64,000 bases of DNA from Verrucomicrobiota bacterium (GCA_023457715.1 JAEWKR010000030.1:19330-83329), one strand, 5' to 3'. Counted from the stretch's first letter, positions 8,112 to 25,901 are shown. Notes: a model not told the origin generated them from the sequence alone. Numbers and translations: made by a program.

Positions 8112-10859
8112 GTGGTAAGTGGTAAAGGCAAAACCGCAGATCTTCGCTGGCGCAGCAGGCTTCCGGGCTACCTGGCTCTCGTCCTCCTCGGGCTTTGGTC
8201 AGCTCCCGTCGCACGCGCGGCCGAAGCATTGAACCCTCCGGTCCCCCTCGGTGCACCCGAGACGGCGGTGTCGCTGGGGAAGATTGGTTCCAGTTTCGCT
8301 GCTGCGCAGCTCGCCCAGGAACTGGGCCTGCCCTCCCTCGCCATTCCGCTTTATCAGGAGCTGCTCAATGCGCCGGGCGTGGATCGCGCGGTGATCTCGC
8401 TGCCGCTGGCAAGCGCACTCCTTGATGCCGGCCGTGCCGCCGAGGCCGAACAGGTGCTGGAAGCGTCGCCGGGACCCCGCACCTATGAATGGCGGCTGCG
8501 GCTCGGTCTGGCGTACACCCAGCTCAACCGTGTGGACGACGCGCGCGACGAGCTGAGGGAGATCGACCTCGACTCGCTCACCAAACCGGATCGGGCGTGG
8601 TTCTATTTCCTGCGGGGCGCAATCCAGGATCTCGGCACGCCGCGCGATGTGGCGGCGGCCAACGACAGTTATCGCGACGCCGAGAAAGAAGCCACGAGCG
8701 ACTTCGCGCGCGCGCGCTTCGCGACCGCGGCCCACCGCCTCCGCCTGAATTTTCTCAAGGTTTCCGCGAATGAGGTCGCCCTGTTGCGCCAACGTTACGA
8801 GGCGGAACAGCAGCGCGGACGGGCCGCGTACCTGATGGCCGAGGACTACGCCGTGCTGCGCGATGTCACCGGCGGCAAGAATGAGGCGGTGCGGTTTCTG
8901 TCGGAGGTGCTGCTGCGCGTGCCCCGGGCCGAACGGCAATGGCACGATCGGCTCCGGCTGCTGCTCGGCCTGATTGGCGAAAAGACCCGGGGCGGCGCGG
9001 GCCGCAACGCGCTGGTGCAGCTGCTCGAGCAGGGCAGTGTGCCCGACCTGCAGCGGCAGGCCCTGCAAGTCCTCGCGCAGCACTCCACCCGCGAGCCCGA
9101 GCGGGGGCTTTATCGCGGCGAACTCGACCGGCTCCTGGGCGCACCAGCGAAGTCCGCCATTCACGACGGCGTATTGCTCATGCGGGCGCAACTGGCGTTG
9201 ACGGCCCGGGACTACGCGATGGCGGAACGCCGGGCCAACGAACTGAAAGACAGTTACCCCGGCTCGGCCCTGCGCCCCCACGCCCTCGTCGTTCTCGCCA
9301 CCTCGGCGTGGGAGCAGCACCGGTATCGTGTTTCCGCCGAACACGCGCGGCTCGCGCGCGAGACCCTGGCCGCGCATCCGAATGCAAGCAGCGCGCAGGA
9401 GGGTCCGGTGATTGCGGAGTCGATCGCGGAGCTGCGGGTGTTCGAAGCGGAAGCCCGTTTCCGCGCCCAGGATTACCGCCTCGCCGCCGAAGCGTACGCG
9501 GCCGCCGTGCAGAATCCGCCCGCGGGCATCAAGCCCGGCGATCTCATGTTCCAGCGCGCGCTCGCTTCGATCCGCGCGGAAGCGGGCGACCCGCGGGCCG
9601 ACCTTGCCAGCATTGTGGACCAGTTGCGCGCCGATCCGCGTTTCGACGTCACCAACCGCTGGGAGGCGGAGTGGAGTCTTGCGCGCGGTCTGAAGATCCA
9701 GGGTCGTACGGCGGAAGCGCTGCAGCGGGTCTCCCGACTGCTGGAGAACGGCGCCACCGCCGACATCTCACCCGAGTTGCGCGCCCGCATGAGCTGGTTG
9801 CAGGCCCGGCTTTCGTTCGAGGCCGGCCGGCCCGAACTCACGCTCGAACTGGTGCCCCGGCTCGAGCCGGTGATCGCGGGGCTCGCGCCCGGTCCGCGGA
9901 CGGAAATCCTGAGCACGGCCGCACTCCTGAAGGCCGAGGCGGAGTTCCGTCTGGATCGCGAAACGGCGGCCCGCGAAACCCTCGCGCAGCTCCGGGAGGT
10001 GTATCCCGCCACGGATGCGGCCATTTATTCCTACCTGGTCACGGCCGCTTATTTTTCCGGCCGCGACCAGATCCAGGATGCGCAGCGGGCCCTGCGGACG
10101 CTGATCGATGAGCCGAATTACCAAGCCAGCCCCTACGTGCCCTACGCGCTCTTCCAGCTCGCCCTGCTTTCGGAGCGGCTTGGACAGCGGCGCGATCTGG
10201 AGGAGGCGAACGATCGAATCGAGGAACTGGTGCGCCGCACCCCGCCGGCTCCCCCTGAGCTGGTTTTTGCCGCGCGTCTCAAGCAAGGTGATCTGCTCCG
10301 CACCCTGAATGATTTTCCACGCGCCCAGGTCGCCTACGAGGACCTCGTCAACAATCCCAAGTATGCGCAACGACCCGACGTGGTGGTCGCGCAGCTCCGC
10401 CTCGCCGAGTGCCACCATGCGCAATCTTCGATGGACTTGTCGGGTTCTCATGCCGACATCGCCCAGTCGATGTTCGAGGAACTGCTCTACCGCGTTTCGG
10501 CGCCGGCCGAGGTGCGCGTCGAGGCGGGCTACAACCTCGGCAAGATGCTGGAGCGGCGGGGCCAGCGCGAGAAGGCGCGCAGTGTCTGGTTTTCTGATGT
10601 GATCATGCCGTTCCTGCTCGATGTGAAGGCGGGTGACCCGCTGCGTTCGACGCAGCCCTACTGGCTCGCGCGCACCCTGCTGGACCTCGGCACGTTGCTG
10701 GAGCAGGAGGAGACAATGGACGAGGCCCGCCGGGTGTATGCGCTTCTCCGCGACAGCAAACTGGGTTTCGGCGAACAAACGGCCATCGAGCGCCTGCAAC
10801 GCCTCGGCATCCCCGCCGTCGCGACCGTCAACCGGGAAGCCACCACGCCGGCCAACTGA
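8112..10859 (+). CDS. Secreted TPR-repeat protein (envelope)
   Basis: This 915-residue protein starts at a GTG. An N-terminal signal segment (YLALVLLGLWSAPVARA, about residues 20-36) is followed by Ala/Leu/Arg-rich helical repeats throughout, for example AQELGLPSLAIPLYQELLNA and LRLGLAYTQLNRVDDARDEL, which have the TPR pattern. TPR arrays are protein-protein scaffolds. It lies 59 bases upstream of exbB, exbD and a fourth gene, so it is probably a periplasmic partner of that energised complex, comparable in place to the TPR proteins of Tol or TonB clusters. That role is inferred from position only. No enzyme motif is present. Confidence 0.75.
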   Translation: MVSGKGKTADLRWRSRLPGYLALVLLGLWSAPVARAAEALNPPVPLGAPETAVSLGKIGSSFAAAQLAQELGLPSLAIPLYQELLNAPGVDRAVISLPLASALLDAGRAAEAEQVLEASPGPRTYEWRLRLGLAYTQLNRVDDARDELREIDLDSLTKPDRAWFYFLRGAIQDLGTPRDVAAANDSYRDAEKEATSDFARARFATAAHRLRLNFLKVSANEVALLRQRYEAEQQRGRAAYLMAEDYAVLRDVTGGKNEAVRFLSEVLLRVPRAERQWHDRLRLLLGLIGEKTRGGAGRNALVQLLEQGSVPDLQRQALQVLAQHSTREPERGLYRGELDRLLGAPAKSAIHDGVLLMRAQLALTARDYAMAERRANELKDSYPGSALRPHALVVLATSAWEQHRYRVSAEHARLARETLAAHPNASSAQEGPVIAESIAELRVFEAEARFRAQDYRLAAEAYAAAVQNPPAGIKPGDLMFQRALASIRAEAGDPRADLASIVDQLRADPRFDVTNRWEAEWSLARGLKIQGRTAEALQRVSRLLENGATADISPELRARMSWLQARLSFEAGRPELTLELVPRLEPVIAGLAPGPRTEILSTAALLKAEAEFRLDRETAARETLAQLREVYPATDAAIYSYLVTAAYFSGRDQIQDAQRALRTLIDEPNYQASPYVPYALFQLALLSERLGQRRDLEEANDRIEELVRRTPPAPPELVFAARLKQGDLLRTLNDFPRAQVAYEDLVNNPKYAQRPDVVVAQLRLAECHHAQSSMDLSGSHADIAQSMFEELLYRVSAPAEVRVEAGYNLGKMLERRGQREKARSVWFSDVIMPFLLDVKAGDPLRSTQPYWLARTLLDLGTLLEQEETMDEARRVYALLRDSKLGFGEQTAIERLQRLGIPAVATVNREATTPAN

Positions 10860-10865
10860 GTTCCT

Positions 10866-10905
10866 GAGCTCAAAACTCAAAACTCAAAACTCAAAACTCG
10901 AAACC
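10866..10905. repeat. Tandem heptamer array, AAAACTC unit
   Basis: Five consecutive near-perfect copies of a 7-base unit (CAAAACT) fill most of the gap between the TPR gene and exbB. This is a single arm with no complementary partner nearby. The same unit recurs at 47160-47195 and 63840-63880. Confidence 0.8.
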
Positions 10906-10918
10906 TTTAGCCGCGTCC

Positions 10919-11581
10919 ATGTCCGCCTTTGATTTCACGCTTTTCGCCCGCGGGGGCCCCATGATCTGGGTTCTCCTCGTGCTCGGCTTCGTCGGCCTGA
11001 TGCTGTTCATCGAGCGGGTCCTTTATCTGCACCGCGGGCAGATCCGCGCCAAGGCGTTCGTGGACGGCATCAAGAACATCCTGGCGAAGCGCCGGCTCGT
11101 CGAGGCCCTGACGGTATGTGAGGAAACTCCCGGTCCCGTGGCTGCCGTGGTCAAGGCGGCCCTGCTGCACGCCGACGACTCGGCCGAGGAGATGCGATTT
11201 TACGTGCAGGAGGCGGCGGTGGTGGAGCTCCCGGCCCTGGAACGGCGCCTCCATTCGATCGCGGCCATCGGTCAGGTGGCTCCCCTCGTCGGCCTGCTGG
11301 GCACGATCCTGGGGTTCATCAGCACCTTCCACGCTTTCGAACAGGGGGGGAATTATGTCACCGCCACCGCGCTGTCGGGCGGCATGTGGCAGGCGCTCCT
11401 GGCCACCGCCGGCGGCCTCCTCCTTTCGATCCCGGCGCATCTCGCCTACCATTTCCTCGCCGGCCGCGTCCGCGCCATCGTCCGGGACGTGGAGTGGGGG
11501 GGCAACGAGATCATGAAGTATCTCCTCACTGAATACCGCAACGTGAAGCCCGGCGAGCCCGTCCTCGAGGCCAAGCGCTGA
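10919..11581 (+). CDS. exbB: MotA/TolQ/ExbB proton channel family protein
   Basis: This 220-residue inner-membrane protein has a first membrane segment near residues 16-35 (MIWVLLVLGFVGLMLFIERV). A cytoplasmic loop follows, then two more segments around GQVAPLVGLLGTILGFISTF and SGGMWQALLATAGGLLLSIP. This is the ExbB/TolQ layout, and the GLLGTILG motif is diagnostic. The family forms a proton channel with ExbD/TolR and drives TonB or TolA. ExbB and TolQ cannot be told apart confidently here. The next gene encodes the ExbD/TolR partner and a TonB-dependent receptor is 6 kb away, so I favour ExbB. Confidence 0.88.
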   Translation: MSAFDFTLFARGGPMIWVLLVLGFVGLMLFIERVLYLHRGQIRAKAFVDGIKNILAKRRLVEALTVCEETPGPVAAVVKAALLHADDSAEEMRFYVQEAAVVELPALERRLHSIAAIGQVAPLVGLLGTILGFISTFHAFEQGGNYVTATALSGGMWQALLATAGGLLLSIPAHLAYHFLAGRVRAIVRDVEWGGNEIMKYLLTEYRNVKPGEPVLEAKR

Positions 11582-11586
11582 CCCCT

Positions 11587-11632
11587 CTCACCTTCACTTT
11601 CACTTTCACTTTCACCTTCACTTTCCCCTCCC
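11587..11632. repeat. Tandem hexamer array, TTTCAC unit
   Basis: Six to seven copies of a 6-base unit (CTTTCA, with a few CTTCA variants) occupy the gap between exbB and exbD and end one base before the chosen exbD start. This is a single arm. Similar arrays lie at 42866-42899 and 46616-46650. Confidence 0.8.
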
Positions 11633-12088
11633 TTGCTCACCCGTCCCCTCGATCTTTCCCGGCGGCTTCGGCCGCACCCCCGCAGCTTTGACTGGATTTA
11701 TGTCGTCAATGTCGGGCTGATCGCCGGATTTTTTGCGTTCTTCGGCTCCCGCTTTGTGGTGTCGCCGGGGCTCGGGATCGACTTCCAGCTCCCGGAGGTG
11801 CCGGGGGCGACGGCTGACGCCCGCGTTACGACCCACGTGATCACCATCGTCAACGCCGGACAGATCGTGGTGGACGACGGGCTCCGGAATCTTGACCAGC
11901 TGGCGCTCTGGCTGGCGGAGCAGTCGAAGCGCGCACCGCGACCGTCCTTGCTCGTGCGTGCCAGTGCGGAGGTCCCGGCGGCGACCCTCGCCCGCATCCT
12001 TGGACTGGCGCACAGCGCGGGCTTTCAGGTGACCGTGGCGGCCGAAGACCATCCGCGGCGCGGCGCTGCCGCTGCTCCCGCCCGTTGA
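11633..12088 (+). CDS. exbD: ExbD/TolR family protein
   Basis: This 151-residue protein has an N-terminal basic stretch, one membrane helix (VVNVGLIAGFFAFFGSRFVV, about residues 24-43) and a periplasmic domain with ITIVNAGQIVVDDG and LLVRASAEVPAATLARIL. That pattern is the ExbD/TolR fold. The family aspartate in the membrane helix is usually preceded by VDV; here FDWIYVVNVG has Asp just before the helix, a mild deviation. The start is TTG at 11633, immediately after a repeat array and without a Shine-Dalgarno sequence, so a later start is possible. The stop overlaps the next gene region, consistent with an operon. Confidence 0.75.
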   Translation: MLTRPLDLSRRLRPHPRSFDWIYVVNVGLIAGFFAFFGSRFVVSPGLGIDFQLPEVPGATADARVTTHVITIVNAGQIVVDDGLRNLDQLALWLAEQSKRAPRPSLLVRASAEVPAATLARILGLAHSAGFQVTVAAEDHPRRGAAAAPAR

Positions 12089-12090
12089 CG

Positions 12091-12813
12091 ATGTCCCGCG
12101 CGCGTTCAGGCGACAAACGCCGTTGGCTGGCTTCCGCGGCGCTCTCCGCCGTCCTGGTGACCGCCGTGGCCGCGCTCTTCCGGCTCCCCGCGCCCGCCGA
12201 GCCGGTTTCGCGGCCCGCCGGATTGCCGCCGGTGACGCTCATTCCCGGGCGCCCGGATGAACTGGCCATGCGGGATCTGGTACCTCTTTTTCTGCCAACA
12301 GCTTACAACGCTCCCTCGCGACCCTTGCTGCCCCTGGAACCGGGCCGCGGATATTTCGACGTCGATCCGGGGACCCGGCTCAAGTATTCCCCTGACGCGC
12401 CGGGCCTGGCGCTGCCGCCGATGGTACGGCCGCCGCCCGACCCCGTCGCGGCGCTGGCGAATCCCCCAACGCCCCTCGCCCGCGGCCTTGGCCACACGGA
12501 CCTCGAGGTGGCGGCTCATCCGCCCACCGGCGGCCGGGTCGACGTCTACGCAGCCAGCCAGACGAACTCCGTTCTCGCCCTCCCGCTGCCGCCCGGGGCG
12601 CGTCCCGTGTTGAACGGCATTCCGGCAGCGGGCTGGAAACCGTTGGAATTCGTTGCTACTGTGGATGAAGCAGGCCTTGTCGGAACCCCTGTCTTGACGG
12701 TTGGCTCCGGGCTTGAACAAATCGACACCCATTTCCGTCATTTCCTCGCCGGTGAGTTCCGTCTCGGCGACCGTTTAGCTCCCGGGTTCTACCGTATTGT
12801 CGTTGGTCCGTAA
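12091..12813 (+). CDS. Unrecognised Pro-rich membrane-anchored protein in TonB position
   Basis: I do not recognise this 240-residue protein. It has a short basic N-terminus, one membrane helix (WLASAALSAVLVTAVAALF) and a Pro-rich middle (LALPPMVRPPPDPVA). The C-terminal part is mixed, ending in RLGDRLAPGFYRIVVGP. It follows exbD by two bases. TonB has the same architecture: N-terminal anchor, Pro-rich spacer and small C-terminal domain. In many operons tonB follows exbD. No TonB C-terminal YP motif is visible, so the TonB role is positional inference. A TTG at 12085 overlapping the exbD stop is an alternative start. Confidence 0.6.
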   Translation: MSRARSGDKRRWLASAALSAVLVTAVAALFRLPAPAEPVSRPAGLPPVTLIPGRPDELAMRDLVPLFLPTAYNAPSRPLLPLEPGRGYFDVDPGTRLKYSPDAPGLALPPMVRPPPDPVAALANPPTPLARGLGHTDLEVAAHPPTGGRVDVYAASQTNSVLALPLPPGARPVLNGIPAAGWKPLEFVATVDEAGLVGTPVLTVGSGLEQIDTHFRHFLAGEFRLGDRLAPGFYRIVVGP

Positions 12814-12907
12814 TATTTTGGCTCTGCGGGTGGATTTGTTGTTGACGGTGGAATTTCAGAACCGCACTTTCTCCGCTCTTTTTCGTTTTTTGGCACTCCC
12901 TTACTCT

Positions 12908-12983
12908 GCCCAGATAGCTCAGTTGGTAGAGCACCCCCTTGGTAAGGGGGAGGTCGACGGTTCGAATCCGTTTCTGGGCTCCA
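12908..12983 (+). tRNA. tRNA-Thr (GGT anticodon)
   Basis: The acceptor arms GCCCAGA and TCTGGGC pair fully, with discriminator T and an encoded CCA (12981-12983). The D-arm contains AGCTCAGTTGGTAGAGC. The anticodon stem CCCCC/GGGGG holds the loop TTGGTAA, giving anticodon GGT (threonine). The T-arm has GGTTCGAATCC. It stands 84 bases upstream of tuf, and a tRNA next to tuf is a common arrangement in bacteria; the two may share a primary transcript. Confidence 0.96.
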
Positions 12984-13067
12984 GGGTCAGCACCCGTCGG
13001 TACCGGCTTCTCCGACGTTAAACTCAGAGGCAAATTTCTATCCACCCAATCAAACGTCTCAACTCAC

Positions 13068-14258
<1,191 letters not shown>

Positions 14259-14283
14259 TCTCCGTTCATGTTTTAACCGACCC

Positions 14284-14309
14284 GCCGAGGCCCTGAATGG
14301 GGCCTCGGC
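14284..14309 (+). terminator. Hairpin downstream of tuf
   Basis: GCCGAGGCCC (14284-14293) pairs perfectly with GGGCCTCGGC (14300-14309) around a 6-base loop. Only a weak T-poor tail follows, so it may stop transcription, stabilise the tuf mRNA end or mark processing before tRNA-Trp. Confidence 0.6.
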
Positions 14310-14335
14310 TGTGTCGTCTAAGAGAGACTTTCCAC

Positions 14336-14411
14336 AGGCGTGTAGCTCAATTGGTAGAGTAGCGGTCTCCAAAACCGTCGGTTGGGGGTTCGAGTCCCTC
14401 CGCGCCTGCCA
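14336..14411 (+). tRNA. tRNA-Trp (CCA anticodon)
   Basis: The acceptor AGGCGTG pairs with CGCGCCT (one G-T wobble), with discriminator G and an encoded CCA at 14409-14411. The D-arm is TAGCTCAATTGGTAGAGTA. The anticodon loop CTCCAAA gives CCA (tryptophan), and the T-arm is GGGTTCGAGTCCC. It lies between tuf and secE, 12 bases before secE, a placement also known from other bacteria. Confidence 0.96.
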
Positions 14412-14423
14412 AATTTAGATCCA

Positions 14424-14627
14424 ATGAAAAACCCTTTCGGTGCTGTCCGCATCTTCGCCCGCGAAACCAAGGACGAACTCTTGAAGTGCGCCTGGCCGAC
14501 GCGTAGCGAGCTGCGGGATTCGACGATTGTCGTTATCGTGGCCATCGCCATCCTCGGCGTGTTCACGATGGTCAGCGATTTCTCGCTGTTCCAGGTCGTC
14601 GACCTTTTCACGACTTGGGTTAGCTAA
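14424..14627 (+). CDS. secE: Preprotein translocase subunit SecE
   Basis: This 67-residue single-span protein contains ARETKDELLKCAWPTRSEL, the amphipathic SecE helix with its conserved W-P-[ST] turn, followed by one membrane segment (VVIVAIAILGVFTMV). SecE clamps SecY in the inner-membrane translocon. The length fits the short SecE form. The frame extends upstream into the tRNA, so the ATG at 14424 is chosen. nusG starts 8 bases after its stop, the classic secE-nusG pair. Confidence 0.93.
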   Translation: MKNPFGAVRIFARETKDELLKCAWPTRSELRDSTIVVIVAIAILGVFTMVSDFSLFQVVDLFTTWVS

Positions 14628-14635
14628 GGCACGCG

Positions 14636-15214
14636 ATGGCCGCTCCAACGTCAGCGCCGGCCGGCGCCCAGTGGTTCGCCCTGCACACGCTCTCCGGTCA
14701 GGAGGGCAAGGTGAAGACCTACGTCGAGAAGTTCAAGAAAGCCGAGGAACTCGACGACTACATCTTCGAGGTGCTGCTTCCGACGGAAGTGGTGTCCGAG
14801 GTGAAGGGCGGCAAGAAGTCGACCAAGGTCCGGAAGCTTTATCCGGGCTATGTCTTCGTTCACGCCAGGCTGTTTGATGAGGACAAGAAGCTCATCAACA
14901 AGCCCTGGTACTTCCTCAAGGAGACCACGGGCGTGATCGGCTTTGTGGGTGGCGATCGCCCGGCGGCTCTGCGCCAGTCCGAAGTGGACGAAATCTATGC
15001 CCGCATCGAGGCGGCCAGCGGCAAGGAAGTGCCGAAGGTGCAGTACAGCGTCGGCGAAGAGGTGAAGATCACCGACGGCGCCTTTGCGTCGCTCACCGGC
15101 CGCATCGACGAAATCGACCCGGATCGCGGCAAGCTGAAGATCTCGGTCTCCATCTTCGGCCGTTTCACCCCGGTCGAACTGGAATACTGGCAGGTCCAGC
15201 GCGCCGCCGAATAA
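14636..15214 (+). CDS. nusG: Transcription termination/antitermination factor NusG
   Basis: This protein has 192 residues. The NGN domain begins QWFALHTLSGQEGKVKTYVE and contains KLYPGYVFVHARL. The C-terminal KOW domain reads VGEEVKITDGAFASLTGRID. NusG travels with RNA polymerase, reduces pausing and links transcription to translation or Rho. An Ala-rich tail of about 10 residues precedes the NGN domain. It sits between secE and rplK; the 124-base gap to rplK is a foldback repeat. Confidence 0.95.
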   Translation: MAAPTSAPAGAQWFALHTLSGQEGKVKTYVEKFKKAEELDDYIFEVLLPTEVVSEVKGGKKSTKVRKLYPGYVFVHARLFDEDKKLINKPWYFLKETTGVIGFVGGDRPAALRQSEVDEIYARIEAASGKEVPKVQYSVGEEVKITDGAFASLTGRIDEIDPDRGKLKISVSIFGRFTPVELEYWQVQRAAE

Positions 15215-15330
15215 TTTACGATGTATGATTTACGATTTATGATTTCCGCGCCTCTCGGAATCTCGAATCGGAATCAGCACCACGCGCAAAATCAGAAGAT
15301 CATAAATCGTAATTCATAAATCATAAATCA
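15214..15330. repeat. Foldback microrepeat, TTTACGA/TTTATGA heptamers
   Basis: The left arm (15214-15245) alternates TTTACGA and TTTATGA heptamers; the right arm (15299-15330) carries complementary TCATAAA and TCGTAAA units. About 53 bases separate them. It fills the nusG-rplK gap. The same unit family recurs at 33068, 35033, 36844, 43303 and 45837, always with the T-rich arm first. Confidence 0.85.
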
Positions 15331-15338
15331 ATTCCATC

Positions 15339-15764
15339 ATGGCCAAGAAGATCCAAGGTTACATTCGCCTTCAGTTGCCCGCCGGCGCGGCCAATCCTGC
15401 GCCCCCGGTCGGTCCTGCGCTCGGCGCCCAGGGCGTCAACATCATGGCGTTCTGCAAGGAGTTCAACGCGAAGACGAAGGACCAGAACGGGATGATCCTC
15501 CCGGTCGTCATCACCGTCTACAGCGATAAGAGCTTTACCTTCATCCTGAAGTCCCCGCCGGCGTCCGTCCTCCTCAAGAAGGCGGCCAACATCGCCAGCG
15601 GTTCGGGCAAGCCGAACCTCGAGAAGGTCGGCAAGGTCACGAAGAAGCAGCTGCTCGAAATCTACAATATCAAGAAGGCGGACCTGAACGCCACCACGCC
15701 CGAAGCCGGCATCAAGGTCATCGCCGGCACCGCCCGCAACATGGGCATCGACGTGATCGACTGA
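15339..15764 (+). CDS. rplK: Ribosomal protein L11
   Basis: This 141-residue protein starts MAKKIQGYIRLQLPAGAANP and contains PPVGPALGAQGVNIMAFCKE, the L11 N-terminal signature. The C-terminal RNA-binding domain ends GTARNMGIDVID. L11 binds the GTPase-associated region of 23S rRNA and takes part in factor binding and the stringent response. Length is typical. It begins the rplK-rplA-rplJ-rplL set. Confidence 0.97.
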   Translation: MAKKIQGYIRLQLPAGAANPAPPVGPALGAQGVNIMAFCKEFNAKTKDQNGMILPVVITVYSDKSFTFILKSPPASVLLKKAANIASGSGKPNLEKVGKVTKKQLLEIYNIKKADLNATTPEAGIKVIAGTARNMGIDVID

Positions 15765-15770
15765 GCTTTT

Positions 15771-15847
15771 AGCCGATAGCTGAGAGCCAGGAGTCGGGAG
15801 CAAGACCGAGTGGTTCGGCTCTCGACTCTGGACTAACGACTATCGAC
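15771..15847. repeat. Foldback microrepeat, GACTNNN/AGNCNGG heptamers
   Basis: The left arm (15771-15801) reads CCGATAGCTGAGAGCCAGGA and continues; the right arm (15817-15847) reads CTCTCGACTCTGGACTAACG and continues to CTATCGAC. The arms are imperfect reverse complements built of 7-base units, with a 15-base loop. It lies between rplK and rplA, just upstream of the rplA Shine-Dalgarno region. Confidence 0.7.
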
Positions 15848-15893
15848 TTCACCGCGGGAGGCCTCACCGCCGCTTGCACCGCAAGGAGACAAC

Positions 15894-16592
15894 ATGCCAA
15901 AAACGCAAAGCAAACGCTACCGCAGCGCCATCAAGGTCGCTGACCTCGCCCAGGAATACTCGCTCAAGGAAGCGGTGGACATCCTGGCCAAATTCCCGAA
16001 GACGAAGTTCGACGAGACCGTCGAGCTCTCGTTCCGTCTCGGCGTCGACGCCACGTCCGGCGAACAGAACGTCCGTGGCACCACGCCGCTGCCGAACGGC
16101 TCGGGCAAGAAGGTGCGCGTGATCGTCTTCACCGACGATCCGAAGAAGGCCCTCGATGCCGGTGCTGATGAGGCGGGTCTCACCGACCTCATGAAGAAGG
16201 TCTCGGACGGCTGGCTCGACTTCGACGTCGCGATTGCGACCACCGAGGCGATGAAGCAGGTCCGCACCCTCGCCCGCGTGCTCGGCCCCAAGGGCCTGAT
16301 GCCGAATCCGAAGGCCGGCACCGTCACCGACGACATCCCCGGCGGCATCAAGGCCGTGAAGGCCGGCCGCGTGGAGTTCAAGATGGACAAGACGGCCAAC
16401 ATTGGCGTCGGCGTGGGCAAGCGTTCCTTCACCCCGCAGCAGATTCTCGAGAACGCCGCCGCGGTGCTCGAAGCCGTGGGCAAGGCCAAGCCGAACACCT
16501 TCAAGGGCGGCCAGTTCATCAAGAGCGTGACCATCTCGTCCAGCATGAGCCCGGGCGTGAAGTTGGCCGCGACTGAGTTCAGCAAATACTGA
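15894..16592 (+). CDS. rplA: Ribosomal protein L1
   Basis: This 232-residue protein has the L1 start (YSLKEAVDILAKFPKTKFDE) and core LGPKGLMPNPKAGTVTDD. L1 forms the mobile stalk that helps eject deacylated tRNA, and in many bacteria it represses its own operon. A strong Shine-Dalgarno AAGGAG lies at 15883-15888, six bases before the start codon. rplJ begins 11 bases after its stop. Confidence 0.97.
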   Translation: MPKTQSKRYRSAIKVADLAQEYSLKEAVDILAKFPKTKFDETVELSFRLGVDATSGEQNVRGTTPLPNGSGKKVRVIVFTDDPKKALDAGADEAGLTDLMKKVSDGWLDFDVAIATTEAMKQVRTLARVLGPKGLMPNPKAGTVTDDIPGGIKAVKAGRVEFKMDKTANIGVGVGKRSFTPQQILENAAAVLEAVGKAKPNTFKGGQFIKSVTISSSMSPGVKLAATEFSKY

Positions 16593-16603
16593 GGAGGCGC
16601 ACC

Positions 16604-17101
16604 ATGAGAGCCGAAAAACAATTCCTGATCAACGAGGTCGAGACGCACCTCAAGAAGTCCGACTACGTCATCCTCGCCAACTTCACCAAGGTGACGGTCG
16701 CCGACACCGCCGAGCTGCGCAAGCGCCTCGCGGTGGAGAATGCCGAGTTCCACGTCGTGAAGAACAGCTCGCTCCGCGTTGCGGCCAAGGCCCTGGGCCT
16801 GCCCGAAGTGGAGGCCTCGCTGGCGGGCCCGACGGCCATCGTGGTCGGCGGCAAGAACTCCGCGGGGGTCGCGAAGGTCCTCAAGAAGTTCTTCGACGAA
16901 AAGCAGAAGCTCGAGATCAAGGTCGGCGTGCTGGACAAGAAAATTGTCACGGCCGTGGACCTCAACAAGATCGCCGACCTGCCCCCGTTCGACGCCCTGC
17001 GCGCCCAGTTCCTGGGCCTGCTCACCAGCAATGCCGCCGCGTTCGTCCGCGTGCTCGACGCCAAGGTCAAGAAGGAGCAGCCCGCTGCTCCTGCCGCCTA
17101 A
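16604..17101 (+). CDS. rplJ: Ribosomal protein L10
   Basis: This 165-residue protein has N-terminal RAEKQFLINEVETHLKKSDY and central LRKRLAVENAEFHVVKNSSL, both typical of L10. L10 anchors the L7/L12 dimers on the large subunit. A strong AGGAGG at 16592-16597 overlaps the rplA stop, so translation is probably coupled. The usual long L10 leader is absent because only 11 bases separate rplA and rplJ. The C-terminus is Lys/Ala/Pro-rich. Confidence 0.96.
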   Translation: MRAEKQFLINEVETHLKKSDYVILANFTKVTVADTAELRKRLAVENAEFHVVKNSSLRVAAKALGLPEVEASLAGPTAIVVGGKNSAGVAKVLKKFFDEKQKLEIKVGVLDKKIVTAVDLNKIADLPPFDALRAQFLGLLTSNAAAFVRVLDAKVKKEQPAAPAA

Positions 17102-17257
17102 CCCTCTTCCATCAAACAATTTTGCGAGGCCGGCATCCCGCCGCATTCGTGGCGCCGCCGTCCCCCGCAATCCAAAATCCCGGGGCTCGCTAGGAGATAC
17201 GTCTCTTAAACGCGTTTCATCCTCGAAGCCGCTAGCCAGTCCCAAGGAGCAGACATC

Positions 17258-17641
<384 letters not shown>

Positions 17642-17686
17642 AACCGCCTTTTGGCGATTTCACTCGCACAACTCTCGATTCTTTCA

Positions 17687-17735
17687 GGACAGGCCGCGTT
17701 GGTACGCGGCCTGTCCTTTGCCTTTTCTTTTTTTG
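17687..17735 (+). terminator. Intrinsic terminator/attenuator between rplL and rpoB
   Basis: GGACAGGCCGCGT (17687-17699) and ACGCGGCCTGTCC (17704-17716) form a perfect 13-base-pair stem with a TGGT loop, followed by a T-rich tail that includes seven or more consecutive Ts near 17728-17735. This is the strongest intrinsic terminator in the window. It separates ribosomal-protein genes from rpoBC and could set their expression ratio by partial read-through. Confidence 0.88.
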
Positions 17736-17825
17736 TTCGTTCCTTCCCTGCCACCAGCTATCGGCGCGGACTCTGAGGGGCAGACCGCGCATTTTTTTGT
17801 CTCCTAATTTTTACCGGGAAATCTC

Positions 17826-21605
<3,780 letters not shown>

Positions 21606-21699
21606 TGAGCCCGCGGGATGGGCTGGCGCCGGTCGCACCGGCCGGCGCCGCCTCCACCCCGCGAACACCTTTCCAAAACATTCAGGGAGATACTCAAAA

Positions 21700-25848
<4,149 letters not shown>

Positions 25849-25872
25849 GCTCCGGCAACGCCACCCACTTCA

Positions 25873-25901
25873 GCCGCGGACGAAAGTCCGCGGCTTTTTT
25901 T
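25873..25901 (+). terminator. Intrinsic terminator after rpoC
   Basis: GCCGCGGAC (25873-25881), loop GAAA, GTCCGCGGC (25886-25894) and seven Ts (25895-25901) make a textbook intrinsic terminator 25 bases after the rpoC stop. It closes the rpoBC unit. Confidence 0.92.

Noticed and set aside
12842..12870. Promoter for tRNA-Thr/tuf with TTGACG as -35
   Set aside because: No acceptable -10 lies at 16-18 bases, so it is not listed as a feature.
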